The notes: generated by a model not told the origin, from the sequence alone. A stretch of 33,043 nt of DNA from Candidatus Thorarchaeota archaeon (GCA_016839605.1 JAEOTX010000029.1:1-33043); one strand, 5' to 3'; shown: positions 7,734-16,378, counted from the first letter of the stretch. A program made the numbers and translations.

Positions 7734-8807
7734 GTGATTATCGTGACTATTGAGCCAATCAGCAGAATTAATCCAGCGAAAGGAAAGTTGTATTTCAGAG
7801 GACTTGACGCAACCGAATTGGCACGAGCAAGAAGTTTCGAGGATGTCACCTATCTCCTAATCCATGGCCAGCTCCCAGACAAAAAGGAGAGTGCCAATTT
7901 CCGAGAGCGGATGCTAAGACACAGGAAATTGCTGGATGAGGAGTTGCCACCAATTTTCAAAATGATTGGAGCAAATCCCGATAGAGGGCAACAGCAAATT
8001 ACGGATGGAATTGATAGGACTGAAATGATGGGTCTGCGGCCCCTAGCAAAGCAAATCAACCATATCTCACAAAAGCACAATCTAGATTCTTTGGATTCGG
8101 TCCTAGCTTTTGTCGCATTGTGTCCGGCAGTACTTGCCGCAGGATGGCGGCATCTCAGTAGCAAGCCCATAATTCCGCCCAAAGACAAACTGAACCATTG
8201 CCACAACTTCCTATGGATGATGAAGGAAACCGATTTACCAAATGAAGACCAGAACGACCTTGAGGCATGTTTTATTCTTCACATGGATGACCCCAACAAT
8301 CCATCACTTGATGCTCTTGGGAAATCAATCTTGGCGGGAGAATCTCTCTCGGATTCGCTTGTTGCTGCACTAGAACATCACAAAGACCCGCTTCATCATG
8401 GCGCGGGAGAAGCAGTGATGAAAGCTATGATTGACATGGGATTCTCCGAGAATATTGAAGCATACCTCTCCAGTGCTCTTGACAGCGGAGATCGCATCTA
8501 TGGACTGGGGCATAGAATATACAAGACAATCGACCCAAGAGCAATTGTGTTGCGAGATATTCTGAAGAGAAGAGCTAACAATCAGGCTACTTACGCTCTG
8601 TACTATAGGATAGAGGAAACAGCTAGAATTGGAGCTGAACTCATCCGCCAACGTAAGAATAAGGTAGTGCATCCAAATGTCGATCTCTACAACGCAGCAG
8701 TCTATCACACATTCGGAATTCCATACTATATGAACACTGAATTATTCGCCGTTTCTCGAGCAGCAGGTTGGGCTGCTCATATTGTTGAGTGGATGGAGCT
8801 CGTCTGA
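7734..8807 (+). CDS. Citrate synthase family protein, divergent
   Basis: 357 residues with the citrate synthase fold signature. RINPAKGKLYFRG matches the N-terminal domain, and the key motifs are PLHHGAGE (H221, equivalent to the catalytic His of LHGGANE), GLGHRIYKTIDPR (H260, R269), VDLYN (D317, catalytic Asp) and SRAAGW (R342). Two changes stand out. The oxaloacetate-binding HxDH of normal enzymes reads HMDD here (D186 in place of His). The protein also stops right after AHIVEWMEL, without the usual Arg/Pro-rich C-terminal tail. It could be a citrate or 2-methylcitrate synthase, a citryl-CoA-lyase-like enzyme, or act on another 2-oxoacid. Start is GTG 7734 (or GTG 7743); an AT-rich TTCTTAA about 27 nt upstream suggests a leaderless transcript. 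Confidence 0.82.
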   Translation: MIIVTIEPISRINPAKGKLYFRGLDATELARARSFEDVTYLLIHGQLPDKKESANFRERMLRHRKLLDEELPPIFKMIGANPDRGQQQITDGIDRTEMMGLRPLAKQINHISQKHNLDSLDSVLAFVALCPAVLAAGWRHLSSKPIIPPKDKLNHCHNFLWMMKETDLPNEDQNDLEACFILHMDDPNNPSLDALGKSILAGESLSDSLVAALEHHKDPLHHGAGEAVMKAMIDMGFSENIEAYLSSALDSGDRIYGLGHRIYKTIDPRAIVLRDILKRRANNQATYALYYRIEETARIGAELIRQRKNKVVHPNVDLYNAAVYHTFGIPYYMNTELFAVSRAAGWAAHIVEWMELV

Positions 8808-8874
8808 TGGAGAAATGTTTCAGAGGGAAGCTTTTTCTCATCCATCCGTTGTGTTGATGCGTGGTGGCCATAAT

Positions 8875-10065
8875 ATGAAAGCTATAACTAATGTGACAAT
8901 TCTAGATCCAGTAAAAGGGCTCATCGAAGGCGGAACAATCGTTTTCGATGAGAAGAAGATTCATTCTATTGGAAAGTCAGTGAAAGCTCCCAAAGGTGCA
9001 GAGGTTCTCGATGCCAACGGGAAATATGCGGTTCCAGGTTTCATTGACGCGCACTGCCACCAAGGACTCTTTGATGGAACTATTGGATGGGCGGGCTCAG
9101 ACGGCAATGAAATGACCAAACCTGTAACGCCAGAAATGAGAGGTATCGACAGTTTCAACCCTAGCGATCCAGCGCTCAAGGAAGTACTCCAAGGAGGAGT
9201 CACAACCATCAATACAGGGCCAGGTTCTGGAAATGTGATATCCGGTGAGGCATTAGTGGTCAAGCCTATAGGGAGCCAGATTGTAGATGACATGGTCGTG
9301 TTATCTCCTTCTGGTCTGAAGGTCGCGTTTGGAGAGAATCCTAAGCGAATTCATGGGGCAGGGGAGAAAAGGACTCCATCAACAAGAATGGGTGTTGCTG
9401 CGCTTTTGCGCAAGGCTCTAACAGACGGCCAGAATTATCTGGAGAGCTGGAAGGTCTTTGGGAAGAATGTGAAGGAAGCAAAGAAGGAAGGGAAAGCCAC
9501 TCCAAAACCTCCAGAACGTGATCTCGGGATGGAAACCATTGCTAAGGTCCTTAAAAGAGAGATTCCACTTCATGCTCATTCTCACAGAGCGGATGATATT
9601 GCAACAGTGGTTCGCATAGCGGATGAGTTCAAAATCAGAGTTGTAATTATCCACTGCACAGAGGGACACAAGATTGCCAACCTCCTTGCTAGGAAGAAGA
9701 TACCAGCGGTAGTAGGCCCTACCTTAATCTGGTCATCGAAACCTGAAACTAGAGAGAGAAGCTTCGATACTGTGATTAAACTAAACGACGCTGGGGTTAA
9801 GGTTGCATTACAGACAGATTCACTCACGCCTATGAACTACTTCCCTCTACTGCCAATGTATGCTATTAAGCATGGCCTGAGTAAAGAAGATGCATTGAGA
9901 TGCGTCACAATCAACCCAGCTGAGATTCTGGGCTTAGATAAGAGAATTGGCTCACTTGAACCAGGCAAAGATGCAGACATCATAATCTGGTCAGACCATC
10001 CGTTTGAGTTCTATTCAAAGGTTGAAAGAGCCTTCATCAATGGAAAGGAAATCCCAATAGAGTAG
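8875..10065 (+). CDS. Metal-dependent amidohydrolase (imidazolonepropionase-like)
   Basis: A 396-residue amidohydrolase-superfamily enzyme that hydrolyses an amide or ring C-N bond with bound metal. The N-terminal beta domain leads into PGFIDAHCHQG (metal ligands H60 and H62). HAHSH (around 233-237), IIHCTEGH (H260, H265) and QTDSLTP (metal ligand D315) follow. The C-terminus ends with the classic NPAEILGLDKRIGSLEPGKDADIIIW return strand. The ATG at 8875 is chosen because the domain begins there and GGTGG lies just upstream; translation from 8782 would add 31 residues of no family character and overlap the preceding gene. The substrate is not evident from context; the family includes imidazolonepropionase, dipeptidases and related hydrolases. 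Confidence 0.88.
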   Translation: MKAITNVTILDPVKGLIEGGTIVFDEKKIHSIGKSVKAPKGAEVLDANGKYAVPGFIDAHCHQGLFDGTIGWAGSDGNEMTKPVTPEMRGIDSFNPSDPALKEVLQGGVTTINTGPGSGNVISGEALVVKPIGSQIVDDMVVLSPSGLKVAFGENPKRIHGAGEKRTPSTRMGVAALLRKALTDGQNYLESWKVFGKNVKEAKKEGKATPKPPERDLGMETIAKVLKREIPLHAHSHRADDIATVVRIADEFKIRVVIIHCTEGHKIANLLARKKIPAVVGPTLIWSSKPETRERSFDTVIKLNDAGVKVALQTDSLTPMNYFPLLPMYAIKHGLSKEDALRCVTINPAEILGLDKRIGSLEPGKDADIIIWSDHPFEFYSKVERAFINGKEIPIE

Positions 10066-10130
10066 CTATTGCTCCTTCATCTAGTGAGTGTTTATAGGTA
10101 GATGAGAGAAAGTAGAAGCAGTGATGCAAA

Positions 10131-10568
10131 GTGAGTAGAGGCACAGAACCAAGCTGCAAAATCCTCGGAATCATTGGACTTACTTTCTGTATACCTATGA
10201 TCTTTGTATTGTTCCTCTTCCAATTCCTAGGAATTGCAGAGTATGTATATCCCATTGTCATTCCAATCTTCATAGGAACGGGACTGATCTTCATCTTTGT
10301 ATTCGGTATAATCATGTACGCAGTCCGGACTGTTACTAGAAGAACCATGCAATTTGACAAGGCGTTTATTCGGTCGCATGATGCGGGGATAGTAGCTGGA
10401 AGCGACTATATGGATCAATATCCCCCGGGCGCTTCCTACGAGATTCCAGTATATTGCCCGTACTGCCAGGAATCAATCGAGCTAGATAGAGTTGAATGGA
10501 GTAGATCAACCAGCCTAGTATGCTCAAACTGCCATAGCCACGTAAGAGTCGAAGTATCAGAGGAATAA
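10131..10568 (+). CDS. Membrane protein with C-terminal zinc ribbon
   Basis: 145 residues starting at a GTG. Two hydrophobic helices (about 15-34 and 41-64) are followed by a soluble tail with CPYC (C109, C112) and CSNC (C131, C134), a four-cysteine zinc-ribbon pattern. A TATA-like TTTATAG at 10091-10097 would start transcription about 10 nt before the GTG. The ribbon closely resembles that of the next gene (both have CPxC ... EW ... CxxC spacing), so the pair are probably paralogous in this domain. The function is unknown; such proteins may scaffold or sense at the membrane. Confidence 0.72.
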   Translation: MSRGTEPSCKILGIIGLTFCIPMIFVLFLFQFLGIAEYVYPIVIPIFIGTGLIFIFVFGIIMYAVRTVTRRTMQFDKAFIRSHDAGIVAGSDYMDQYPPGASYEIPVYCPYCQESIELDRVEWSRSTSLVCSNCHSHVRVEVSEE

Positions 10569-10619
10569 TGCCTTAGGCAAAGGATGGGACTTATCTACAT
10601 ATACCCAATTTGAGCCTGA

Positions 10620-10913
10620 ATGCTGGATTTTTACTGCTCCTTGATTTTGGTATCATCCGCATCATACTCCGGGTTTGTGTACAACCTGCCGACACCAAGG
10701 GGTATGCAATCTCCGAACCAAGCGCCACCATCGGATATTGGTTTTGTATCTTTGACAAGAAGTCTAGTAGATATCGTTGGACCAAAACATCATTGTCCTG
10801 AGTGTGATGCTGAAATCGATTTTAGTGATAATTTAGAATGGATGGGTCCGACCGCCTTTCTTTGCAAAGCATGTGAGCAGGTGATTGAACTACACAGAAT
10901 CAAAAACCTCTAG
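10620..10913 (+). CDS. Small zinc-ribbon protein
   Basis: 97 residues. A short hydrophobic N-terminus (about 5-20) is followed by a Pro/Gln-rich linker and a zinc ribbon with CPEC (C59, C62) and CKAC (C82, C85). The cysteine spacing and the EW-containing connector match the ribbon of the preceding gene. An AT-rich ACTTATC about 27 nt upstream suggests a leaderless ATG start. It converges with the lyase gene on the other strand, with only 7 nt between the stops. The function is not recognised. Confidence 0.6.
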   Translation: MLDFYCSLILVSSASYSGFVYNLPTPRGMQSPNQAPPSDIGFVSLTRSLVDIVGPKHHCPECDAEIDFSDNLEWMGPTAFLCKACEQVIELHRIKNL

Positions 10914-10920
10914 ACCTCGC

Positions 10921-11829
10921 TCATATGTACTTGAGATTCCAATCTTTAGTTGATTCTACTGCAGATGCTCGCTCATCATTGCTCAGAGGGTGTATCGGGG
11001 CTCTGCAAGAGCCGCCTGTTAGACCAACATGATCCAGAAGTGCCTTTATCACTGGAACATTATTCGCAGCCCCTCTTCCCTCTCTGATGTACTCGAGGGC
11101 TGATATCTTAGTCTGTATTCTCATAGATTCATTGTAGTCATTATTCTTCAGAGCATCAAACATACCTTTCGAAATATATGGAGCGAAATTCCCTAGGCCA
11201 GAAGTGAATCCTTGTGCTCCAGCTAACCAGAAGAATGGAGCAAACCTTTCAGCGGTACCGCAAGACCACACTATCGGCTTCCCTAAGGTCTGAACAGTGT
11301 TTGCAAAGTCAACAATTCTTCCGAACGCATACTTAACGCCAACCAGATTCTTGTGATCAATCAGCTTTCCGAGAACTGCATCAGTAAGGAGAGCGCCCTT
11401 CTTATACAGAACCACGCCAATGCCTTCGGACGCATCAAGGATTTTCTGGTAATAGCGGAGGATGCCTTCTTCTGAAGAGAACACATGCTGAGGGTACATC
11501 ACCATCACACCCTCTGCACCCAGATTCTTGGCCTGGCTCATCATGTCAATCGTTGTTGTAATAGAATGACCTACGCCAGCCATCACGACCATCTCGTTTC
11601 CTGCAGTTTCAATAGTAGTCCGAACGACGTCGGTCCACTCACTCTCTGAGAGGGAGTAAAACTCGCCCGTATTTCCACATGGAACGACCAGCCCTATCTC
11701 CTCCTCTGCCAGAAACTGCAGATTTCGCACAAGACCGCTTGAGTCTAAGTCCTTGAGATTATCAGAAAATGGAGTAGCTGTAGTAACAGACACTCCTGCA
11801 AGTGCGTTTCTTAATCTGGTATGCTCCAT
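10921..11829 (-). CDS. Dihydrodipicolinate synthase/N-acetylneuraminate lyase family protein, KdgD-like
   Basis: 302 residues from the ATG at 11829. A class I (Schiff-base) TIM-barrel lyase/dehydratase. The phosphate-free substrate loop is PCGNTGEFYSL (52-56 GNTGE), the active-site tyrosine is Y142 in VVLYKKG, and the Schiff-base lysine is K166 in VGVKYAFG. The GEFYSL and GRGAANNVPVIK features resemble 5-dehydro-4-deoxyglucarate dehydratases more than true DHDPS, and no lysine-pathway genes are adjacent, so sugar-acid breakdown is more likely. An upstream in-frame ATG (11871) or ATG (11910) would add residues with no family similarity; a TATA-like GCATATATG sits in that stretch. Upstream on the same strand are an Ntn hydrolase and an MFS transporter that may form a catabolic set with it. 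Confidence 0.85.
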   Translation of the reverse strand: MEHTRLRNALAGVSVTTATPFSDNLKDLDSSGLVRNLQFLAEEEIGLVVPCGNTGEFYSLSESEWTDVVRTTIETAGNEMVVMAGVGHSITTTIDMMSQAKNLGAEGVMVMYPQHVFSSEEGILRYYQKILDASEGIGVVLYKKGALLTDAVLGKLIDHKNLVGVKYAFGRIVDFANTVQTLGKPIVWSCGTAERFAPFFWLAGAQGFTSGLGNFAPYISKGMFDALKNNDYNESMRIQTKISALEYIREGRGAANNVPVIKALLDHVGLTGGSCRAPIHPLSNDERASAVESTKDWNLKYI

Positions 11830-11955
11830 CTTGAATTCCGCCAATTGAAACTTGTTTAGCTTCCGACTCATATATGCGGCGATATACCAGAGAAAGAAAC
11901 AGCGAATCATCTCAAACCCACGAGAGGAACATCATCACAGACTGAGATGGATCTA

Positions 11956-11970
11956 CCAGATTCTATCTGG
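11956..11970 (-). other. Short perfect hairpin between two minus-strand genes
   Basis: CCAGAT and ATCTGG form a 6-bp stem with a 3-nt loop. It sits 7 nt after the end of the Ntn hydrolase gene and upstream of the lyase gene. It has no long T-run, so a terminator role is only a possibility. Confidence 0.3.
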
Positions 11971-11977
11971 CTATTAG

Positions 11978-12820
11978 TCAGGGGAATTCTTGCACGATGG
12001 TTTGTTTGTCAATCATTGGCATCATGAAATCCACCTTTATTTCATGGAAGGTATTGCTACAAGGATTGCCTCTTGCCACATGCATCCTTACGTCGAATTC
12101 GCCTGTGTCAATCTCAAAAACCTCGAGAATGTAGCTATAGGAAGTTTCTCCGAGGAAGGGATTATCGGGATTGCTCGTTCTATGTCGACATATAGAGTTG
12201 TAGCCCCTCGAGTCACTGTGAGTGCTTACGATCTTCATCATGTCCCCAATGGAAACCGAGGATTCAAGCATTTTAGCAGCCACTTGGCGTCTGTGTTGAC
12301 TGTCCTGAATAGGACCGCCAGCTTCACGTTCCTCAGCACTAGCAGCCTTCAATATCTCGACAGTAGGAAGCTTGAGATGATGATTTGCCCGCGTGATCAT
12401 TTCAGGAAGCTTCTCCACTTCCATAACACCATCTCCAATCTCAATAGCTCCTACTTCGTTTGGTGTTGCTACCAGGAGGTTGGACCATTGATACCGATTT
12501 CCGTCTTCTAAGTCGATATTAGCAAGCTCTTCTGCCTCATCTATGGTCCTGCATTCTCTGAGTATCTTTTCAAGAAGTAAGTCATATGCTTTGTCAGAAT
12601 TCGCCAATACAGTAGAGCTGCAGACCGAGAGACCCCATTTGTTTACACCTATCGAAACGCCCATTGATACTCCAGAACCGATGTGAACACCAGTAACAGC
12701 AAAGATTGTGTCGTCAAACACAGCTTGGTCATTGAAATCCGGATAGACCAAGTCTCGATTCTTGAACATGAAGTATCGAGGACCTATTATCTTCGCGCCG
12801 AGTGTGCATCCTTCACTCAT
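11978..12820 (-). CDS. Ntn-hydrolase of the C45 / acyl-CoA:6-APA acyltransferase-like group
   Basis: 280 residues. The N-terminus reads MSEG-CTLGAK, followed by KNRDL. A Gly-Cys junction followed by an (R/N)xD motif is the hallmark of self-processing Ntn hydrolases in which the exposed Cys5 becomes the nucleophile. A further family landmark is RANHH (compare TNHF). A conserved NKWGLSVCSS strand is also visible. These enzymes cleave linear amide bonds, for example in small acyl-amino compounds or dipeptides. No signal peptide is present, so it should act in the cytoplasm. It lies between an MFS transporter gene (upstream, 12867-14066) and a KdgD-like lyase, consistent with uptake and breakdown of a small amide. 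The substrate is unknown. Confidence 0.75.
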   Translation of the reverse strand: MSEGCTLGAKIIGPRYFMFKNRDLVYPDFNDQAVFDDTIFAVTGVHIGSGVSMGVSIGVNKWGLSVCSSTVLANSDKAYDLLLEKILRECRTIDEAEELANIDLEDGNRYQWSNLLVATPNEVGAIEIGDGVMEVEKLPEMITRANHHLKLPTVEILKAASAEEREAGGPIQDSQHRRQVAAKMLESSVSIGDMMKIVSTHSDSRGYNSICRHRTSNPDNPFLGETSYSYILEVFEIDTGEFDVRMHVARGNPCSNTFHEIKVDFMMPMIDKQTIVQEFP

Positions 12821-12866
12821 GCAGTTTCGATACCAAGGCTCTTATTTCAAAGTATGGTCCAATTAT

Positions 12867-14066
12867 TCATTCAGATTCTTTCGAATCAACATCCTTTGAG
12901 CCAAGGCTAGTTCCTACTATTCCTATTAATGACACAGCTAGGGCTAGGGCTACAAGATTAAACAACATATTGATCCACGAAACCGGTTGAACCTTGCCGA
13001 AAACAAATTGAGCAAAAAGCCCCCCAACAACAGGACCTATTGCAGAACCTGAATTTTGGGCTCCACTAACTAATGACATCGCTCGTCCTCGTTCATCTTC
13101 TCCAGATAGCATCGATGCTAGTGCGTAAGCTGCAGTAGATGATAAGGGGTATATTGGGAGCGCCCACATTATCGTGGCAGTTATTGGGTCAGTAACTAAT
13201 CCAAATGCAACTGCAAAGATAACGTATGATACAGTAGCCAGAATCATTATCTTGACCGGACCCCGCCGATCCACAACTTTTCCGATATAGCCAGTGACTA
13301 CCACTGCTATCATTGTCGCGACCGAATTCGAAAGACCAACGTACAAAGCTAACCCACCAAGTTCATCCACGATGATTATTGCATACATGAATGAGACTCC
13401 GCCTATACCTATTTGACTCAATGCTACAAGAAGAGTAAGACGAGCAATCCCGGGTTTCTTGATTAGTGTAAGGAAACTAGTCTTCCTCTCTTGTGCTACT
13501 TCTTTCATGGGAATGTCACGAACAAAGACAATTGCCAGACCAGTCGCCACAATGCAGACTACAGCTGCAAACCTGTATAGATTGAACATTCCCACAATAT
13601 CGTAAAGCAATCCGCTGAGCAGTGCACCAGCAAACCATCCAGCTGATTGAGCTGAGATGAAGTATCCCATTCGTTCTCCTTTGCTCTTTGTCCCGGTTGT
13701 TAGATGAGCAGTCCCTGCTGGCATTGAGGCAGATGATAGCACAGCTCCGAGCACGCCAACTCCAAGAAACTGAATGCTAGTAGTTACAAGGGAATAGAGC
13801 GTGAATGTATAGGCATAGCCAATAAATCCAACAATCATAAAGGGCTTTCGTGCTCTGGAACGATCAGAGAAAGATCCCCAAAGGTTCACTGCAAAAATAT
13901 TGACAAAAGCTGGAACTGCGTAGACAACAGTAAGAGTTAGAAAATCTGGAGCACCCAATTCATGCTTGACAAAAAACGTAGCGAATTGCCAACTTATTGC
14001 CATTCCAGTTGACTGAAGGCCAAAGACCAGATAAACTGCAGCCGTTGCTCTATCGAGTAGTCCCAC
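12867..14066 (-). CDS. MFS transporter
   Basis: 399 residues with about 12 hydrophobic helices in two halves. The loop 2-3 motif is LWGSFSDRSRARKPF, and GKVVDRRGPVK is its counterpart in the second half. The GTG start at 14066 is supported by AGGAG 9 nt upstream (14076-14080). It ends with an acidic/Ser-rich tail. It is followed 46 nt later by the Ntn hydrolase gene. It diverges from the orphan ATPase gene at 14199, so the 132-nt gap must hold promoters for both strands. The substrate is not predictable from sequence. Confidence 0.85.
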   Translation of the reverse strand: MGLLDRATAAVYLVFGLQSTGMAISWQFATFFVKHELGAPDFLTLTVVYAVPAFVNIFAVNLWGSFSDRSRARKPFMIVGFIGYAYTFTLYSLVTTSIQFLGVGVLGAVLSSASMPAGTAHLTTGTKSKGERMGYFISAQSAGWFAGALLSGLLYDIVGMFNLYRFAAVVCIVATGLAIVFVRDIPMKEVAQERKTSFLTLIKKPGIARLTLLVALSQIGIGGVSFMYAIIIVDELGGLALYVGLSNSVATMIAVVVTGYIGKVVDRRGPVKIMILATVSYVIFAVAFGLVTDPITATIMWALPIYPLSSTAAYALASMLSGEDERGRAMSLVSGAQNSGSAIGPVVGGLFAQFVFGKVQPVSWINMLFNLVALALAVSLIGIVGTSLGSKDVDSKESE

Positions 14067-14198
14067 TAGCAGTTGCTCCTAGAATGAAATGTTGAGCGAT
14101 TTATGCTGGTATTAACGATTATGGAAACGGAGACTGAAGAAGGCATCAGGAATGCGTGTGTAGTAGAGTATTTGAGAGGATGGTGCAGAACCTCAGTT

Positions 14199-15326
14199 AT
14201 GCCAGAGGACACCGAAGAGTACGTGCTGAAGGTAGAGAGCTTGAAGGCCTTCTATACTTCGAAGAAAGGACTTGTTAAGGCAGTGAATGACATCAGCTTT
14301 GGCATTCGCAAGGGAGAGTCAGTTGGTCTCTTCGGAGAGTCAGGAGCAGGTAAGACATCTGTGGCATTAGCAATCATGGGGATATTCGACGAGCTTTCAA
14401 GATACTATGCATCAACATCAAGTGAGCCTGACAATAAGAAACTCTGGGAAAAGAGAGATGAAGCTAGAAAGAAAGGACTCGCATCTGAAGACTTGGGAAT
14501 GGAACTCCCCGGAGTCGAAGGAAGAATATTGTTCAAGGGGAAAGACCTGCTGACACTTGATGACAAGGAATATCGGAAAATTCGGGGAATGGAAATAACC
14601 TATGTCCCTCAAGGAACAATCAGGTCCCTCAATCCGTACACCCAGATAGGCCTGCAGACTGCAGAAGCTTTGTGGTCTCATGACGAAGATAATCTCTTGA
14701 TAGAGCGGGAAGTTCTTCGCAAGGTTCTGGAAACTCTTGACCTAGTTGAGATTGGCGATTCCGATCTGCGTCAGTTCATGAAACCAGCCGAGTTCTCGAT
14801 GGGTGAAGATCAGCGTATACTACTCGCAATGGCTCTAATCTCTGACCCAAGTCTAATGATAACAGATGAACCCACTACTGCAGTTGACGTCGGTGTACAA
14901 CGAAGGATTCTGGATGCAATCGAAATAGTGAGACGAGAACTTGATTTATCGTTACTACTCATCAGCAACGACCAAGGTCTTATTGCAGAGACCTCAGACC
15001 GAGTAGCGGTTATGAGTGCTGGACGAATCATGGAGTTTGGGACTGCAGAGAGAGTATTGACCTCTCCAGGGCATCCATTCACAAGGGCATTCATAATGAG
15101 TAATCCTAGCATGGAAATGATGCGTAAGATTCGAGAGAAGGGACTAAGGCTCAGAGGAATTCCTGGAAAACCCCCGGACTTAGCGAATCCACCATCTGGC
15201 TGTCCATTTCATCCTCGATGTGAATTTGCCGAAGGTATATGCAAGACAGATATTCCGGAGTATCGAGAAGTTGAGAAGGACTACTGGATATTCTGTCATC
15301 AATTTGAGGAGCTTCCTGACTGGTAG
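14199..15326 (+). CDS. Orphan OppD-like ABC ATPase with degenerate motifs
   Basis: 375 residues from ATG 14199; an ATG at 14121 would add 26 residues of no family character. Walker A (GESGAGKT, 46-53), the Q-loop (VPQG, Q138) and Walker B (LMITDE, D223/E224) are intact. The signature, however, is FSMGED rather than LSGGQ, and the H-loop reads LISNDQ, with Asn257 in place of the switch histidine. The OppD-type C-terminal four-cysteine tail (C335, C341, C348, C366) is kept. An extra segment of about 40 residues separates Walker A from the Q-loop and is shared in position with the ATPase at 19422. No permease or binding protein is adjacent. It may pair with the 19422 protein as the inactive half of a heterodimer. 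Its 3' end overlaps the convergent 7-TM gene by 28 nt. Confidence 0.9.
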   Translation: MPEDTEEYVLKVESLKAFYTSKKGLVKAVNDISFGIRKGESVGLFGESGAGKTSVALAIMGIFDELSRYYASTSSEPDNKKLWEKRDEARKKGLASEDLGMELPGVEGRILFKGKDLLTLDDKEYRKIRGMEITYVPQGTIRSLNPYTQIGLQTAEALWSHDEDNLLIEREVLRKVLETLDLVEIGDSDLRQFMKPAEFSMGEDQRILLAMALISDPSLMITDEPTTAVDVGVQRRILDAIEIVRRELDLSLLLISNDQGLIAETSDRVAVMSAGRIMEFGTAERVLTSPGHPFTRAFIMSNPSMEMMRKIREKGLRLRGIPGKPPDLANPPSGCPFHPRCEFAEGICKTDIPEYREVEKDYWIFCHQFEELPDW

Positions 15327-16378
15327 GATTCGAATATGGAAGACACCAGTTCATTGGCAGAGCTGAATTCCCTCAAGGTTCCTTCGAAATTCTGGATTAT
15401 CATCCCAAACATGGTCTCAAAGTCAGCGGTGAATTCCTTCAGTTTTGCTAGAAGAACGGTGTAAGGTTGCCGCGAAATTAGCACGGATGTGAATGTGAGA
15501 CTATGAGCGAATAATATGGAAAAATCACCAACTGATACTATGTTCAGTCCAGTATCGCTGCGAGTTATTTCTTGAAATAGCGATTGCACTCCAGATATCC
15601 CCGCTGCAGTCAGGACCTGATCGATCTCTGCGTTCTCCTCAAACTCATGATGATAAACAAGGAGCCCTCCCTCCTGAATGATGTAGAGCTCCACCAATTG
15701 TTGCATCCAGTCTAGCTCATCTAGAGTAGGAGTGTATATCAGGCCAACACCAAAGCCCGTAATCCCAACTACAAGAAGCACTTCACCTACTAAGTACAAT
15801 GGTACTCCGAAAGAGTAGTATACCATGTCGCTGGCAAAAACAAATCCAAAGTAGCCAACAAGAAATGTTGCAACGATTCGTTCAACGTTCTTCTTGAGCT
15901 CGCCCGTTGTGCTCTTCCTTGTATAGTTTAGGAACAGCATCACACCAGGTAGAGTGATTAATGCAATTGACACAGCCACAAGATCCAACCAAACTCGTGG
16001 AATCGCTATAGCCAGGAGAACATGAACTAGCCCCGCCAGGAAGAAGAGATGTTTTGTGTCATAAGGAAGGATTTCCTCTATAGCGTAGAAGAAGGCGCTA
16101 AGAGCAAGTATCATGCCGATGTATCCAAGCTTGGTCAGGATGGTATTCATTGGTTCTGCTGCATAGTAGAAATCTGCTAATATGAATGAGCCTCGATTGA
16201 CCATCATGCCGAAGAAGAATGTTGCCCAAGCAACCCGGACATCCACAATCCTGCGAAACTGATGGGTATGCCACTGACGTAGCAGAACTGCTCCGAGAAG
16301 AATCGAGTAGAATACAACTGCGCTATCCAAGACTAAGCTGAGGTCTCTTACAACATCACCCGGAGGAAATACTGGCAG
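15299..16378 (-). CDS. Seven-TM protein with C-terminal longin-like domain (paralog 1)
   Basis: 359 residues if started at CTG 16378. Seven hydrophobic helices (about 18-35, 46-66, 80-100, 109-127, 130-151, 167-188, 191-214) are followed by a soluble domain (about 228-350). Its apparent order is beta-beta-helix-beta-beta-beta-helix-helix: VELYIIQEGGLLVYHHEF, a Q-rich helix, three strands ending SVLISR, then a long helix with FETMFG and FEGTLREF. This order is that of longin domains. The nearest ordinary start is TTG 16330, but the 16 residues before it align without gaps to the neighbouring paralog, and a TAA two codons before the CTG limits the start. The function is unknown; a membrane receptor or vesicle-type adaptor is conceivable. 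The longin assignment is from pattern only. Confidence 0.75.
   Translation of the reverse strand: MPVFPPGDVVRDLSLVLDSAVVFYSILLGAVLLRQWHTHQFRRIVDVRVAWATFFFGMMVNRGSFILADFYYAAEPMNTILTKLGYIGMILALSAFFYAIEEILPYDTKHLFFLAGLVHVLLAIAIPRVWLDLVAVSIALITLPGVMLFLNYTRKSTTGELKKNVERIVATFLVGYFGFVFASDMVYYSFGVPLYLVGEVLLVVGITGFGVGLIYTPTLDELDWMQQLVELYIIQEGGLLVYHHEFEENAEIDQVLTAAGISGVQSLFQEITRSDTGLNIVSVGDFSILFAHSLTFTSVLISRQPYTVLLAKLKEFTADFETMFGMIIQNFEGTLREFSSANELVSSIFESYQSGSSSN

Noticed and set aside
8782-8874. A longer amidohydrolase start overlapping the citrate synthase-like gene
   Set aside because: The 31 extra residues have no family similarity, and the ATG at 8875 opens directly into the domain.
8808-8874. 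A frameshift that would restore the missing C-terminal tail of the citrate synthase-like protein
   Set aside because: I looked in the other frames just after the stop and saw no RxxRPxxxY-type tail, so the short end looks genuine.
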